Assembly (NCBI GenBank): GCA_022559985.1
Contig: JAFJTR010000002.1
Location: forward strand, 124,001 to 188,000
Length of the DNA: 64,000 bases
Source of the DNA: Parastagonospora avenae f. sp. tritici 18332-5
Lineage: Eukaryota > Ascomycota > Dothideomycetes > Pleosporales > Phaeosphaeriaceae
Reading direction: 5' to 3'
Numbering within the stretch: the stretch's first letter is position 1; every line of letters starts with the position of its first letter. The position numbers and the translations under genes are program-made. A model generated the notes under the pieces. That model saw nothing but the letters and a program-made list of their open reading frames with translations, did not search any database and had not been told where the DNA came from. Shown in pieces: positions 1-10,897 of the stretch.

Positions 1-812
1 TTGAAGGTATGATAATGTTCATCCCACAAAATCTCGCAACAACATCCCCCAATAACATGATTTCAACACCGCTCGTATGTCGCTACAGTCGTGCCACATC
101 GCAGCCTCATCACATCGGCAACCGTAACAATCACGGCATCTCCACACCCTCGCATGTACAATTACCGAAGTACATACCGCATTCGTCCACCACCGACTCG
201 TACCATCGAAAACAGCGGCATTGGTCGGCATATGGAAAAGTGACGTGAGACGTGAGGGTCTGCGCACAGATGTCTTGAAGTTGCCTAGAGTTGCCGGCGA
301 AGCTGAGCGCGGCCGGTCGGGAGAACTCGGGAAACCTCGGTGCTACTTTTAGACTACAGCGATGAAGTCAGAGGTTAGAAATCTGGGTACAACAACGAAT
401 ATGGAATGGGAGACCAAGTGACAAATGCATTTAATACATTTCTTGTTTGTTGGTAGTAGTGAGTTGCTTGCTGGTCTGGGTGATAAATATCCCGAAAGTT
501 GCCAGTCATGCTTGTGTGAGCTTCGCCACCCTAGGAGTTCCCTATTCCCGGAGCGCTCATGGTCATTGTGGCCGCGCATGTGTCCTGAGTGACCTTCTTG
601 GGTCTCATACAGTGATAGCCATGCGTCGTGCCCTGCCTCTGGGCTCCCTCTTCTTGGCTCGGCGGTGTGGTCTCAAACCTGCGTCGCGCGAGCAATGTTC
701 CTCTGTCCTCCACTTCCTTCTCAAGTCTTCATCCCCGGAAGCGATTGTCCTTCTCTTGCTCGGAGCAACGAGTATCCTTTGTGCGTTTTCATCCCCCTCA
801 TACTCCCAGACT
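1..812. other. No gene recognised
   Basis: Short open frames occur on both strands, but none has a recognisable motif, a splice pattern or a convincing composition. I see no RNA gene or repeat. Confidence 0.6.
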
Positions 813-1364
813 TCACTGCACTTCGTAAAGCTGCATCGCCCTCTCAAGGTCCTTGAGGCTTGACTTGTCACCATATGCCTCTTCTAGGACTGCGCGCTTG
901 TCTTTCTTGCTGGCAAGCTTAGACTCAAGTCCAGCGATAGCGCGCTCCATATCTTCCAGGCTTGATCGCTCTCCGTACATTTCCATCAGAGCCATGTTCT
1001 TCTGTTCTTGTGTGGGCTCAAGTGCCTGATGCACCTTGCGGTTGGCTTCGTTCAAGGCATTAGTAATACCAAAGCCTATGTGGCCATTAGCAACGTCGAG
1101 CGTGCTGATAGTTCGACGGCTGGTCAGCGCCATACCACCGGCAATAAGCGCCATTGTCGGTAGATACCTAGACACTGTTAGAGTTTGAAGGTAAGAAGAA
1201 GGAGAGAGCACATACCATCGTGCTATCTTTCCAAGACGGGGTACAGTGTTAGCTGTGGTGGTGATGTGTGCGGCAGCGGCATCCTCCATAGAAATGGCGG
1301 TGCGTGCACGTGATGATGTAGTAAAGAGTCTTTGACGAAGCAGTGGCGCGAATCGGAACGACAT
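813..1364 (-). CDS. Small mitochondrial-type protein with a duplicated helical motif
   Basis: Two exons (1364-1216 and 1167-813) encode about 167 aa. The 48-nt intron starts GTATGTG and ends TCTAG; it is in frame and stop-free, so reading through would add 16 residues. The N-terminus is rich in Arg, Ser and Thr with few acidic residues (RQRLFTTSSRARTA), which suggests a mitochondrial presequence. A hydrophobic stretch follows (around residues 50-65). The C-terminal third is helical and contains the same motif twice, EMYGERSSLEDMERAI and EAYGDKSSLKDLERAM, separated by a Lys-rich linker. I do not recognise the family. Mitochondrial location is inferred from the N-terminus only. No operon-like neighbour informs its function. 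Confidence 0.7.
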   Translation of the reverse strand: MSFRFAPLLRQRLFTTSSRARTAISMEDAAAAHITTTANTVPRLGKIARWYVLSPSSYLQTLTVSRYLPTMALIAGGMALTSRRTISTLDVANGHIGFGITNALNEANRKVHQALEPTQEQKNMALMEMYGERSSLEDMERAIAGLESKLASKKDKRAVLEEAYGDKSSLKDLERAMQLYEVQ

Positions 1365-2407
1365 GGTGGCAAATGGCGGAGTGATTCTGAGAAAGCGTTG
1401 TTTGTTCAGGTCCGGATGTGAGATTGATGGTTTTGTATGGCTTATAGACCTTCAGCTAGGTCTACTGTTCGAGTGGATCGATGGATGGCGAATGTGTGCT
1501 ATTGGCTAAAGCAGTGCAGACTGTATCGGCCGCGGGTGGTTTCTGATGAGACGTTGTAATGGAAGACTGTTACGGTTTGAGCTTCGGATATCGAACTCCA
1601 AGCTACTGGGGGACATGTGAAATGTATATACGACAGCCTCGTGCGGGGAAGTGGGCTGTGCAGCACATGGTCTCACCACTATCTGGGCACTGCGCAACAC
1701 CGTCAGGCCACGAATCATAGCACCAAACCTCACTTCACCCCATGAGATGATCCACCCAATCCGATGCGTTTTCGCGTCGCGACCCCAGCCCAAGCAATTC
1801 CAACCTGCTGCATTTCATTAGGATGCCGCTGTGACATGCCGTGCTATTGGGCCCGTCACTGTCGGCCGCGCATATATCGCGGGCCATCGCCTGGAATGCG
1901 TCGGCATCAGGCACGGGAGGCACCGAGGCTAAAGAGTGTTTGATGAAGGATGTTAGCCGTGTCAGGTTAGCAAATATCCGGATATGGATCCGATGAACGT
2001 GTCGTGTTTGTGGGGTGAGATGCGCATCGCGTGAGATGAAATTGCTGATGTCATCACGCATGCCACACACGGCCGGCTCGACCGCGTTGACACCACCCGC
2101 TCCTGCACATCATCATCGTGCATCGTGGCGCCGCTAAAACTTCACCACCGAACCCTTTGCGACAGTCTTCCCGTCGTTGATTTTTTGACATGACATAGGT
2201 CGGACGATGCCGGTTTTCAGATGCGCTTTTCTCTTAACCCTTTGCTGCAATACGTTTCATGTGGACCTTTCCAGGCAATTCGACTAGTATTTCATCCGCT
2301 GGATCCAGCACTACTATTCAGAGCTGAGCCGACATGTATGGCCACAAAAGTTGCTGCGAAAAAAACGGGAAAACTACAAATTTAGCTGCAAAACATGCCC
2401 ACCCTTC
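1365..2407. other. No gene recognised
   Basis: Only short frames without motifs are present. This stretch separates the small mitochondrial-type gene from the broken terpene cyclase; no RNA gene or repeat is evident. Confidence 0.6.
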
Positions 2408-3671
2408 TCAGGCAATGTTCCTGAGACGAAACAGCTTTTGACCCCAAGAAGACAAATCCCACAGAAGAAGGCCTATCGCTAGGGTCGTGAAAGAAAGAGC
2501 GGCCCATGCCGTTTCCCAGGCCCTCAACTGCTTGGTGTCGAGACGTATAGTCGCTGTGTACTTAACGCCATGCTTCATCCGCTTGAGCTGGAGATCGTTG
2601 TATTCGGCATCAGCATGATATCTTGGGCAAGTCAGACTCCATGCTAGATTCCCACTGAGACTATATTGCACAGCCTCTATATACTTTCGGACGTCCAGCG
2701 AGAGCGACTCGTCCGAGCGCGTTCGTTCCACCACGGCCAAGTATTTCGCAACGACTTCTATTATCTTATTCCGGCAGAGCTGTTTTGCTTGATCAACCGT
2801 CATATTGTGCTCTTTCATGATGATCCATACGGCATTGACAACATCTGGCTGGTCATATTTCAAAGCGTCCTGCTCTTCCTTGTCGTACGAGAAGAGGTCG
2901 TTTTGAAGGGCCAGGGCTTGCCAATGCCGGCTCCATAAGATCGTGGCAGAGTGCCATCTCCTCCTCGGGTATGGTGAGTCCCATACCGAATGTCACCATC
3001 CCATGCCAGAACATTTGGCCATAGTCGAGAGCTCGGTATGGAAGGTACTCATCCAGTGTGTGGAAGCTCTTATGATGCTCCTTTCCAGAGGCGTTCTGCA
3101 CAAAACTTGCCCACGACTTTGCTGTCGTAATGGCACGCTCATGATCCAGAGCCATCATCTCGAGCAAGATCTGTCCCTGCAGGCGTTTCTTTCCGACGTC
3201 CGCCAAGCTTGCTCGTCCGTTCTTCATGGTCTTCCGAAAAGCATCAACCAGCTCTGTGTTTTCCCTATCGATCACATCCTGCGGAGAGATGTCGATAATA
3301 TCTAGAATAACACACAAGATCAGTATAGTACATCACACGTGTGCGGATTTGTAGACCCACTTACCATCAAACATAAAAGCAAACTCGTTCGTATACGAAA
3401 CAACTTCCAATCGATCCGGCAGACATTCAGGTATTTTTACAGACATAAAACTAAACCGCGGCCCTAGATCTCCACGGTAGTTCGAGAGTGGACCGACGTA
3501 TCTTTTCCAATCTTCCTGTGCTCGTATAGCGCCAATGTCCTCGCGATCAGCGTTTCTGTGCACACGGAGGGGAATGCCATCACACAAGCCTTCGAGGTCA
3601 TAACTCGCTGGGTCGATAATTTCGGAATGTTTGAATTCCATCGCAAGGTGGTACATCAGTCTCCCGTCCAC
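2408..3671 (-). pseudogene. Class I terpene cyclase, frameshifted, no prenyltransferase domain
   Basis: This resembles the cyclase domain of fungal di/sesterterpene synthases, which ionise a prenyl diphosphate with Mg2+ and cyclise it. Exon 1 runs 3671-3365. A 63-nt intron (3364-3302) has GTAAGT and TAG ends. The splice builds the Asp-rich motif (FMFDDIID). The second metal motif is present downstream as NDLFSYDKE (about 2890), followed by the conserved CPRYH. Between them, at about 2934-2937, the frame shifts by one base; the residues on each side match the family in different frames and no GT-AG intron fits. Chimeric synthases carry a C-terminal prenyltransferase domain. Here the frame ends soon after the cyclase with a hydrophobic tail, so that domain is absent. 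A sequencing error at the shift remains possible. The neighbouring P450 is also damaged. Confidence 0.75.
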
Positions 3672-3956
3672 CAGAGGGCACTAAGGACCGAATTTAAGTA
3701 AATCTCGCTATACACGTGAGTGGTGAGAAATCTATTTTCTTCGCGATCACCACAGGCATGCATGTCTTAATCTGGAAACACCGAGCATTAGAGGGCTTTC
3801 TAGCGCAAGCAATGCATACTTCGCTAGCCCCTGCTGGTCTACACGATGAGCTGGCTCACCTTATATCTTACGGTAAGACGGATGTTGGCAACCGCACGCT
3901 ATGGGCTGGCACACTGTCTTTCTTCATTCTGTCAATTGTGCTCAAGAAAAGTAGAT
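3672..3956. promoter_or_regulatory. Shared intergenic region between terpene cyclase and P450
   Basis: These 285 bp lie between the start codons of two divergently transcribed genes, the usual layout of a co-regulated biosynthetic pair. I did not identify a specific factor site. Confidence 0.4.
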
Positions 3957-5550
3957 ATGTCGCTCCTGTTTCTCACGCTCTCAAACTATTATATTGAAGC
4001 GGCAGCGATATCCTTTGTAGCCTACGCGGCGGTCCTTGTAGTGTATCGTCTATACTTCTTGCCACTTGCAAGATTTCTTGGACCCAAGATTGCCGCGGCG
4101 ACTAGCTGGTATGAGTTCTATCACGACTATTTTCAGCAGGGACAGTACGTTAAGATCATCAAAGATCTACATGATACTTATGGCGAGTCTCTCTTAGTGG
4201 CGATGATGCGTCTACACCAAAAAAGCTAATACACTGTGCTGCAAAGGTCCCATTGTCCGAATCAATCCTGACGAGCTCTCAATCCATGATCCCGACTTCT
4301 ACAACACTGTTTATGTTTCGAGCAGCGTGAGAAAAACGGACAACTATGCTCACTTCGCTCGCGGAATCGAATTTGATGGCTCTCACTTCCTCTCCACCGG
4401 CCACGACCTGCATCGCCGCCGCCGAAAGCCATTTGAGCCATTTTTCTCACGCCTCGGAGTGGTAAGATTGGAGCCCATGGTGTTTGATATTGCCACCCGC
4501 CTTTCGAGTCGGCGCTGACTGGTATAATCTGTTACACAACTTCATTCGCTCAATTCCACTGGTCATGGCGTTTCCACAGCTAATCCGTTTCGCGCAGATG
4601 ATACCAGACTCTGTTCTTCTCAAGTTGGATCCACGCTTGAAAACATTCAATACCTTTCAGCGCCTTGCCAAGCAGCACATGATCGATGCGAACCGTGACC
4701 GGATTGAGAAGACGGAGTCTGCAGCCTTGGAAGGTCGAAACTCTATTTTCCGGCACATGCTCGCCTCCAACCTCCCAGAAAGCGATCTCTCCACCGACAG
4801 ATTGACCAAGGAAGCACAAGTCCTTCTCGGAGCTGGCACTGTCAGTTCAGCCCGAACGTTGGACATCCTTACCTTCTACGTTCTCAACAATGAAGCGTGG
4901 CGCCAGAGGTTGCAAGACGAATTAGCACCAAGGATGCGATATTACCCGGAGAAGGTTCCTACGTGGGCTGAGCTGGAGAAGCTTCCCTTCATGCAAGCGC
5001 TACTGAAAGAGACGCTCAGACTTAGCTACGGCGTAATGCATAGGCTTCCTAGGGTCTCTCCTGATCAAGTCATTCGATACAAAGACTGGGTCATCCCGTC
5101 CGGTATAGGACTTACCCCGGTGCTTGATATATGTGGGCTGACAAGACCCAAGGTACCCGTTGGCATGTCAGCATACATGATGCATACCGATACCACGGTC
5201 TACCCCGATCCATTCACTTTCAATCCCGAGCGATGGCTGAACGACGTCACCCCAGCAATGACTCGCAACTTGGTGCCATTTTCGAAAGGCGGTCGGAATT
5301 GCCTCGGTATGAAGTACGTCCGACTATCCCGCATGGAGAAGCGATTTCAGCGGTGTAGGCTGCAGAACTAACATCATTGTGTAGCTTGGCTTACTTGGAG
5401 CTAAACATGACCATCGCAGTCATCTTTCGTTCAGGCGGCCCGAGACTAGAGCTTTTCGAGACAGATGAGAGTGACATAGTGCAGGAACATGACTATCTGA
5501 TACCTCTACCCAAGTTCAGTAGTAAGGGCCTGCGGATTAAGGTAGTCTAA
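3957..5550 (+). pseudogene. Cytochrome P450 with an internal deletion
   Basis: A haem-thiolate monooxygenase, presumably oxidising the product of the adjacent terpene cyclase. The N-terminal membrane anchor (YYIEAAAISFVAYAAVLVVY) and the haem loop FSKGGRNCLGM are clear. Exon 1 ends at 4182. The intron 4183-4246 has a GC donor (GCGAGT) and an AAAG acceptor, and splicing restores the conserved YGPIVRINP. The last intron is 5314-5384 (GTACGT...GTAG). At about 4500-4520 the reading jumps frame, and roughly 45-60 residues normally present between the C-helix region and the stretch beginning ADWYNLLH are missing. Near 5103-5152 an intron-like segment (GTATAGG...CCCAAG) joins out of frame by one base, a possible second lesion. 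The protein would be non-functional. The family call is firm; the exact subfamily is not. Confidence 0.8.
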
Positions 5551-6398
5551 AAGTGAGTAGTGCAGACGGATAATTGAAAGTGGCGCACGGGCGTGGACGT
5601 TGCGGACACGATAGCGCTCATGATTGATCTCTTCTTATTGGAACACCTTGTCATACCCTACATTCTAATTTCTGACTGTGAAGGAGACAGCTGAACAGCT
5701 GGACACTAATTCCATTTTTAGGAGCAGACGAGGTTTGCGCCAGCGCGAATACGCGCACATCACTGCAATCATCCGCTAAATCTACCAATACATTTTCGCG
5801 CATTGCCATTGGAAAACTCGTCTCCTTGGTGCGTAGTTATGCGCTAGACTACACTAGCACTGTACGTACTTCAGCTTACTGCTGACCGCATATTCGCGGC
5901 GTCAGTCTGCATCCGGTAATATGTACCGCATTGTACAGAATATTGAAGTTACTTGGGCATCGTACGTTCTCAACACAGATCGGGGCTTTATCTGCCCACG
6001 GTAACGATGATGAATAGTAGTGCTGATCTACGTGGTGAGTCGGTCGTGCCATCAAACATCGGTATGTCAGCCGGAGCTGACGGCATGATGACCGTAACGA
6101 CGCACTCATTCGGCCATGCCACGGTCATGCAGGAAGACAACAGTAATTGCGATTTGATTGATATCTGCAGGCTAAGAGGTCGCCTCTAGTAAGACCTGTG
6201 TCATCCATTTTCCATCAATCGACATCTCAGGTGTGCTATACCCGCTTTCTAGCTTCCTAAATCCCTTTCGTCAAAAAAACTATCACTGTAGACTATAGTC
6301 ACAACAATGGTGTCAAGACTCCACGACCACTTGCAGTTTCATTGTATACCAAGAAATGCCGCTGGAAAGGCAAAAAGAAAACGTTGTGACATGCTATA
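5551..6398. other. No gene recognised
   Basis: Between the P450 remnant and the tRNA gene I see only short frames with no motif. The pol III terminator of the tRNA lies at the right end of this stretch. Confidence 0.6.
6370..6381 (-). terminator. RNA polymerase III T-tract terminator
   Basis: On the minus strand, T-runs (TTTTCTTTTT) lie about 18-29 nt beyond the 3' end of the tRNA gene, as expected for pol III termination. Confidence 0.6.
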
Positions 6399-6482
6399 TA
6401 CTGCGATCGAGGGTCGAACTCGAGACCTCTCCCGAACGCAAGGACTGTGAAGGGAGCGTCATAACCACTAGACTATCGCAGC
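6399..6482 (-). tRNA. Intron-containing tRNA, predicted anticodon CAC (Val)
   Basis: The minus strand folds into a 73-nt cloverleaf once an 11-nt intron (6445-6435) is removed after position 37. The acceptor stem is GCTGCGA/TCGCAGT with a G1-T72 wobble. The D arm is GTC/GAC, the anticodon stem CTCCC/GGGAG and the T stem TCGAG/CTCGA with loop TTCGACC. The A box (TAGTCTAGTGG) and B box (GTTCGACCC) are good. The loop TTCACA-C puts CAC at positions 34-36, which reads GUG (Val). The D arm GTCTAGTGGTTATGAC is of a kind I associate with Glu/Asp tRNAs, so the identity is less certain than the fold. Confidence 0.75.
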
Positions 6483-7565
6483 TGGATCATTTCATAAAGC
6501 CTTTTCAAACTGTCCCATAGCTATTCGTGTCTAAACTGATCAGAAACTCGTCTTCAGGAAGGGCGGAAACGTGAACTTGTAAAGTGTAGACCTAGCGACA
6601 GTGACGTGGATCATGATCACCTGGAAGGCTTCGGAAGTGTGAGTATCACAAAAGTGTTCTCTCATGATTAAAGTCGGTGTGCACGTCCCTTTTCGCGAAA
6701 GAGTGCGTTTAAGTCTCGCAATCTTTCGCTGTCCATACTAGCCAGTATCAACTATGAGGCATTTTTACGCAGAACTCTGCGTCCTCACGGATTACCGACA
6801 GTCTTATAAATGCTACCACGCTTCTGTCTAACCTTCAATTTGGATATATATGCCTCACCAAGTAATATCAGCGCATTTGAGTTGTCTGAACGGTGCAGGA
6901 AGGAAGAACAGGCGAGAGCCAATGTCATGCGAAAGGAACATTGCGTCAGCCATATTCGTGTTCTTTTCCTTTAGCTGAAGAGCGCTTGGAAATAATCTCG
7001 ACAATGAAGCTGCTATGATCGTCGCGGCGTTGACAGGCGCGCAGAGTTTGGACAAGCAAGCATACGACGCAAACAATCAAGCCCGATGTCTTCCCCCTGC
7101 ACGAACAGGAATCACACCCAAATTTCCGACATCTCAATTTGTGGCTCTTGCGTATACACTCTCGAACACCGACACTATTTTCTTAGAATTGTACGTATCA
7201 GCCGTTCAATTGATTCTGCGAGTTTTAGACTGAACCACGGAACCAAGGACCACAATGAAATATTGTTTCACCACCTCTGGCGCTCCTAAAACACAAAGCA
7301 TCGATACTGGGTGGAAGCGCCATTGTGAGGGTCACATTGTCTTTTCATAATTGCACTCTAATTGCTTGGCGCAAAGGTCGACATTCACCCACAATGCGCA
7401 AGTGAAGCCAGGCTGCAATATCAGACCTTTGGCAATAAAGCCTTTAAAGTTTCTTCTCATATAAACTTCCTTACACCAGAATCACATCATCCTCAACCCC
7501 AGACGCGCCATCAATACCCTCTTTCAACGATACGATTCACACCAACCTCCTTCAAAAAACCTATC
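6483..7565. other. No gene recognised
   Basis: Nothing supported as coding. The last 200 bp would be the leader of the RING-finger gene; its frame is open upstream of the chosen ATG, but composition there is not coding-like. Confidence 0.55.
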
Positions 7566-8870
7566 ATGGCCGAACTCCAGGACCTCCCGTCGGTTAAGAG
7601 CTGCCTATCACTGTTCAATCTGACTGAGGACTTTTTTTCTGCATGTGAGCTGGTCAAGGACCTACCCAGTGGTAATGGAGAAGACGATTGGAACAACTTC
7701 GAAGACCTTTGGCAGCAGGTCCAATCTCAAACCTTCGAGGATGTACGCAATGTGATCTTCGAACATGCTTCTATAGAGCTGATAAACTCTCCGCTCTTCG
7801 AGATCCTGTTCGAAATCGGGCCTGAGGTCGCTCCGCCGAAGACCTTTGCTTCGGCGACCAGAATAAGGAAGCGGTTCGTGCGCATCAAAACGGACAAATT
7901 CACTGCAAAACAGTTCCTTAGGCCCTGCGTGATACTCGACACCGACTTGCTAAAGCACATCGAATTCGGCCTCCACCCACTGACGGCCAAATTCATTGGC
8001 GTGCTCTGCTCGCTACACAGCAAGAAAGTCAATGTCTTGGATTTTCTCTCTACTGAGGATACCGATACACTGCTCGAGACTTGCCCTCTGTTCAGAGTCC
8101 TTATGCACTCTATATCGGCCTCTGCCAGCCATGCCCTTATCAAGGTGCACGAGGTCGAGCCGGTGCTACGTTGCTTGAGAGCAACACAGTGCTTCCACTC
8201 CCAGGGCGACTACATGTATGTCCCACCTTATCTTCCCGGTGAGCGCTATGGCATCAATTACGACTACGCGCAGTTTCTCCAATGCCTGCAAAATGCGGAA
8301 GCCCACATTGAACAATTTCAGTTCCTCGGACCTGAAGATTATGGACATCCGAGCTTCGACATCCTACACTGCCGGCTTCACGAGATGGTGGAACGAGTCA
8401 CTGTGGCAGAGGTCATGGCCGGTCATGAGCCTTCAGAAGGTACTCCTGGCGCCATCATCTACAATCACCTCATCGATGCTTGCAATCCAGAATTGGAATG
8501 CATTTTGTTTTTCGCCAAAATTGCCGGCAATGGCGATGGCGAGGCGTTTCTGCAAAATGCATTTCAACCACTACCACAAAACCCTGGTGTCATTACCCAA
8601 CTCGAAGCTATGACGTTGGTCGATAAACTGAAAAAAGGTCGATCTCGCAGACATTGCGCGCGAGGACATGAAGTGTATGCACTGCTGGGTTAAGTTAAGT
8701 TCGATGAAGTCGAGAAAGGCGTAGACAATCTTCCCATTCAGCTTCCTTGTGACTCGCGGCACATGCTGGGTCGAGACTGCCTGATTGATATCCTTGTCAA
8801 GACAGGCCCGCTATGTCCATTGTGTCGAGTGGATATTGTGGCTCTGAGCGCTCAGCGATCGACCGGCTAG
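7566..8870 (+). pseudogene. RING-finger protein gene with two indels
   Basis: The first frame runs about 375 aa from the ATG at 7566 with no family I recognise; this ATG follows a non-coding-looking leader. The C-terminus encodes a RING-like zinc finger, but in pieces. A run of six A (8631-8636) appears one base too long. The sequence then continues in the next frame with a CMHC pair, and a tandem 5-bp duplication (TTAAG at 8690-8694 and 8695-8699) returns to the first frame after a stop. Downstream come a Cys-His pair, DCLIDIL and CPLCR, ending at 8868-8870. The two shifts (+1 and +5) cancel, which explains why both flanks are open in one frame. The intact protein would be a candidate E3 ligase. 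The indels could be real decay or sequencing error; no intron fits either site. Confidence 0.65.
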
Positions 8871-9283
8871 TATAGGTGGAGTGGCTAGAGCGGGCATGGC
8901 AGAGACTTTCCATTATTCACGTCTCAGTAGAGATGCAGTAGACAATCACATAGTTTCAGTACTCTAGGAGATCGCTTGATAGTAGTTCTTCATACCATTG
9001 TTCATTCTAAACTATAATATCTTCTTATCAAGCGTGCGTGTCGGTTTACTATTGCCATGGCGTCTTCAAGTACTGGCAGTTTCAGAGGCGGGTAAGGGTA
9101 ACACTCGATGGACCTATACTGCACGCTGGGCTCTTAGTTATCCAACGATCTCCATCGCGATCTGCCGAACACCTTCGTGACCGGCGCCTCGCACGGATGG
9201 TCAACCATGGGCCCAGAGCCTCCCACCGCCAAATAGTCCCGGTAAGGTAGCTCGACCCTCATGTTTCGCAATTACGTGGACCT
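8871..9283. other. No gene recognised
   Basis: Short frames only, without motifs. Confidence 0.55.
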
Positions 9284-9709
9284 TCAGAAGGCGTCGATCA
9301 AGGGCAGCGCTGGGCCATCGAGTAGATCGTGGCCATGACGCTGCCAGACAATGCAGGACAAGCAGAATCTGCGGAGGTGGCGACAATGCGTGACGACGTT
9401 GTCGAGAATTGGCTCCAGATGGTCTAGCTTCCAGGAGAATCTGCCGTCTTCTTGCACGACACAGTGTGCCTTGATAACCACCTCAAGGGAAGTAATCGAA
9501 GCGAGCCGGCTGTGCAAGATAAGCTTGGGGAGCTGAAGGAGCAAGGCTTCAGCCTTGATGGCCACAGAGTCTGGCAACTACTGCCCACTGAGGGATTCCA
9601 GTTGTAAAATTGGCTATAAGTGGGTAGTCAGTACGAGTTCTTTAATGGAAAATTCATACCCAGGAAAAGAGAGCACATACTCCAAGGAACTACTGGCACC
9701 GGACGCCAT
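9284..9709 (-). pseudogene. Possible short or broken gene of unknown function
   Basis: A minus-strand ATG at 9709 opens a short exon ending in a good donor (GTATGA). It is followed by a strong branch site (TACTGAC) and a TTATAG acceptor, an intron-like arrangement. The following 90-codon frame, ending at 9284, looks coding (it contains DHLEPILDNVV and a Cys-rich HCRHLRRFCLSC). However, no acceptor joins the two in frame, so the gene may be broken or wrongly assembled in my reading. I do not recognise the protein. Confidence 0.3.
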
Positions 9710-10256
9710 TGTGCAGCAAAGTTCACCTGATTGGTGCAGTTAGAATCGCAAGCAAGCCTCGGTAGCTCACCGAGGCGAAAGAGCAGAATGGACACCGCGT
9801 TACTCAAGTATGAATTCCTAGTCACAGCCTAGAGTTCGATGGGAGGAAATTGGGACCTTGAGGCTCTAGTGGTGAAGAGCGCAATCTTGCGATCGACCAG
9901 ATTGGCGTGATGTGGGAATACAAGCAGGTAGAGGCCTTCGAAAGAGATTGGCTTGGGTATGATAGTGATTTATATACTTTTCGATGGTGTTATATATTCT
10001 TTATTCACATCTCCAGCGCTGCAATGGTGGATGATGCAAGCCACGACTCGGTCACAGCAGTTAAGATAAGAGAAGAACATCATGGCTATATTTCTCACAA
10101 GTATTCATTAGCTGTACAAGAGCAGGACGCTACTTTGTGTACTGGCTGCATAGATATGTCTACTACATGAACCCCTAAGCATGTGATTTTGCGATTCAAC
10201 CTGATCGTATTTCCCATCTAATCTAACCTCAATGACGTGCAGATTACAGAGCACAC
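9710..10256. other. No gene recognised
   Basis: No supported gene. Local composition is AT-richer around 9960-10020 (many TAT/ATA steps), consistent with decayed DNA. Confidence 0.5.
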
Positions 10257-10745
10257 TTAGATATCGACACGAGGACCCGTGTAATACTTCCGATCATGGA
10301 CCATATAGTATCCGATGCCAAAGACGAACCAAAACCCAGTCATAAGCGAACTATAATTCATCCTTTCTGGACGCACGTCAAACTTGCCAGGCCAAAAACT
10401 GAAGAAGAAAGCTAGTATGATCCATCCTAGACGGAAATCATTGATACAAGTACCCAATGGTTCGGGAACACGCCAGGGTCCCCAGGTAAGTGTCTTGGAA
10501 CTGTCATTCTGGTAACCATCGAAAGTGTCGGGTGCACTCCTGATGCGGCCCGTCATTCTGCTCCAGAGAAGAAGGCCCAGTGGTATAGATGCTACAGCTT
10601 CCCATGAACTAACCGTAAAGGAAAGAATATTCTCAAGTGCCTTGTGCGAACCAATATTAATGAGGCTCGATAACAGTGAAATAAGGCATGTTGCCCAAAT
10701 GGCATTCATAGGCAAGAAAGACTTTGTTGGTAGGCCTTGTACAAT
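10257..10745 (-). pseudogene. C-terminal fragment of an APC-family amino-acid permease
   Basis: The frame encodes the last third of a fungal amino-acid/GABA/choline-type permease of the APC superfamily. It has several hydrophobic spans (for example WATCLISLLSSLINIG and GWIILAFFFSFWPG), the conserved loop SRMTGRIR, and a hydrophilic end. Full-length family members are about 500-550 aa with 12 membrane spans. Only about 160 residues remain here, starting after what looks like an intron acceptor (GTAAG) at 10746. Upstream on this strand I find no further permease sequence before the UstYa-like gene on the other strand. It is therefore a truncated remnant, probably non-functional. Substrate cannot be predicted. 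Confidence 0.7.
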
Positions 10746-10897
10746 CTTACGGGGTGGATAACAACAACGAGGTTCTTCTGGTGACTGGTATTGGTATTGA
10801 TTGATCTATGAACGTGGGTGCTACGAAGGTATACCTGAGCGCAGCGCAAGTCGGGCCGAAGTAGGATCGAAGAAGGATCGAGTCGGCTCATCAGTTA

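Noticed and set aside
447..863. 138-codon plus-strand frame near the left end
   Set aside because: No motif, overlaps other equally long frames and partly runs antisense to the small mitochondrial-type gene.
2408..3671. Chimeric prenyltransferase-terpene cyclase
   Set aside because: No prenyltransferase motifs were found downstream of the cyclase; only the cyclase domain is present.
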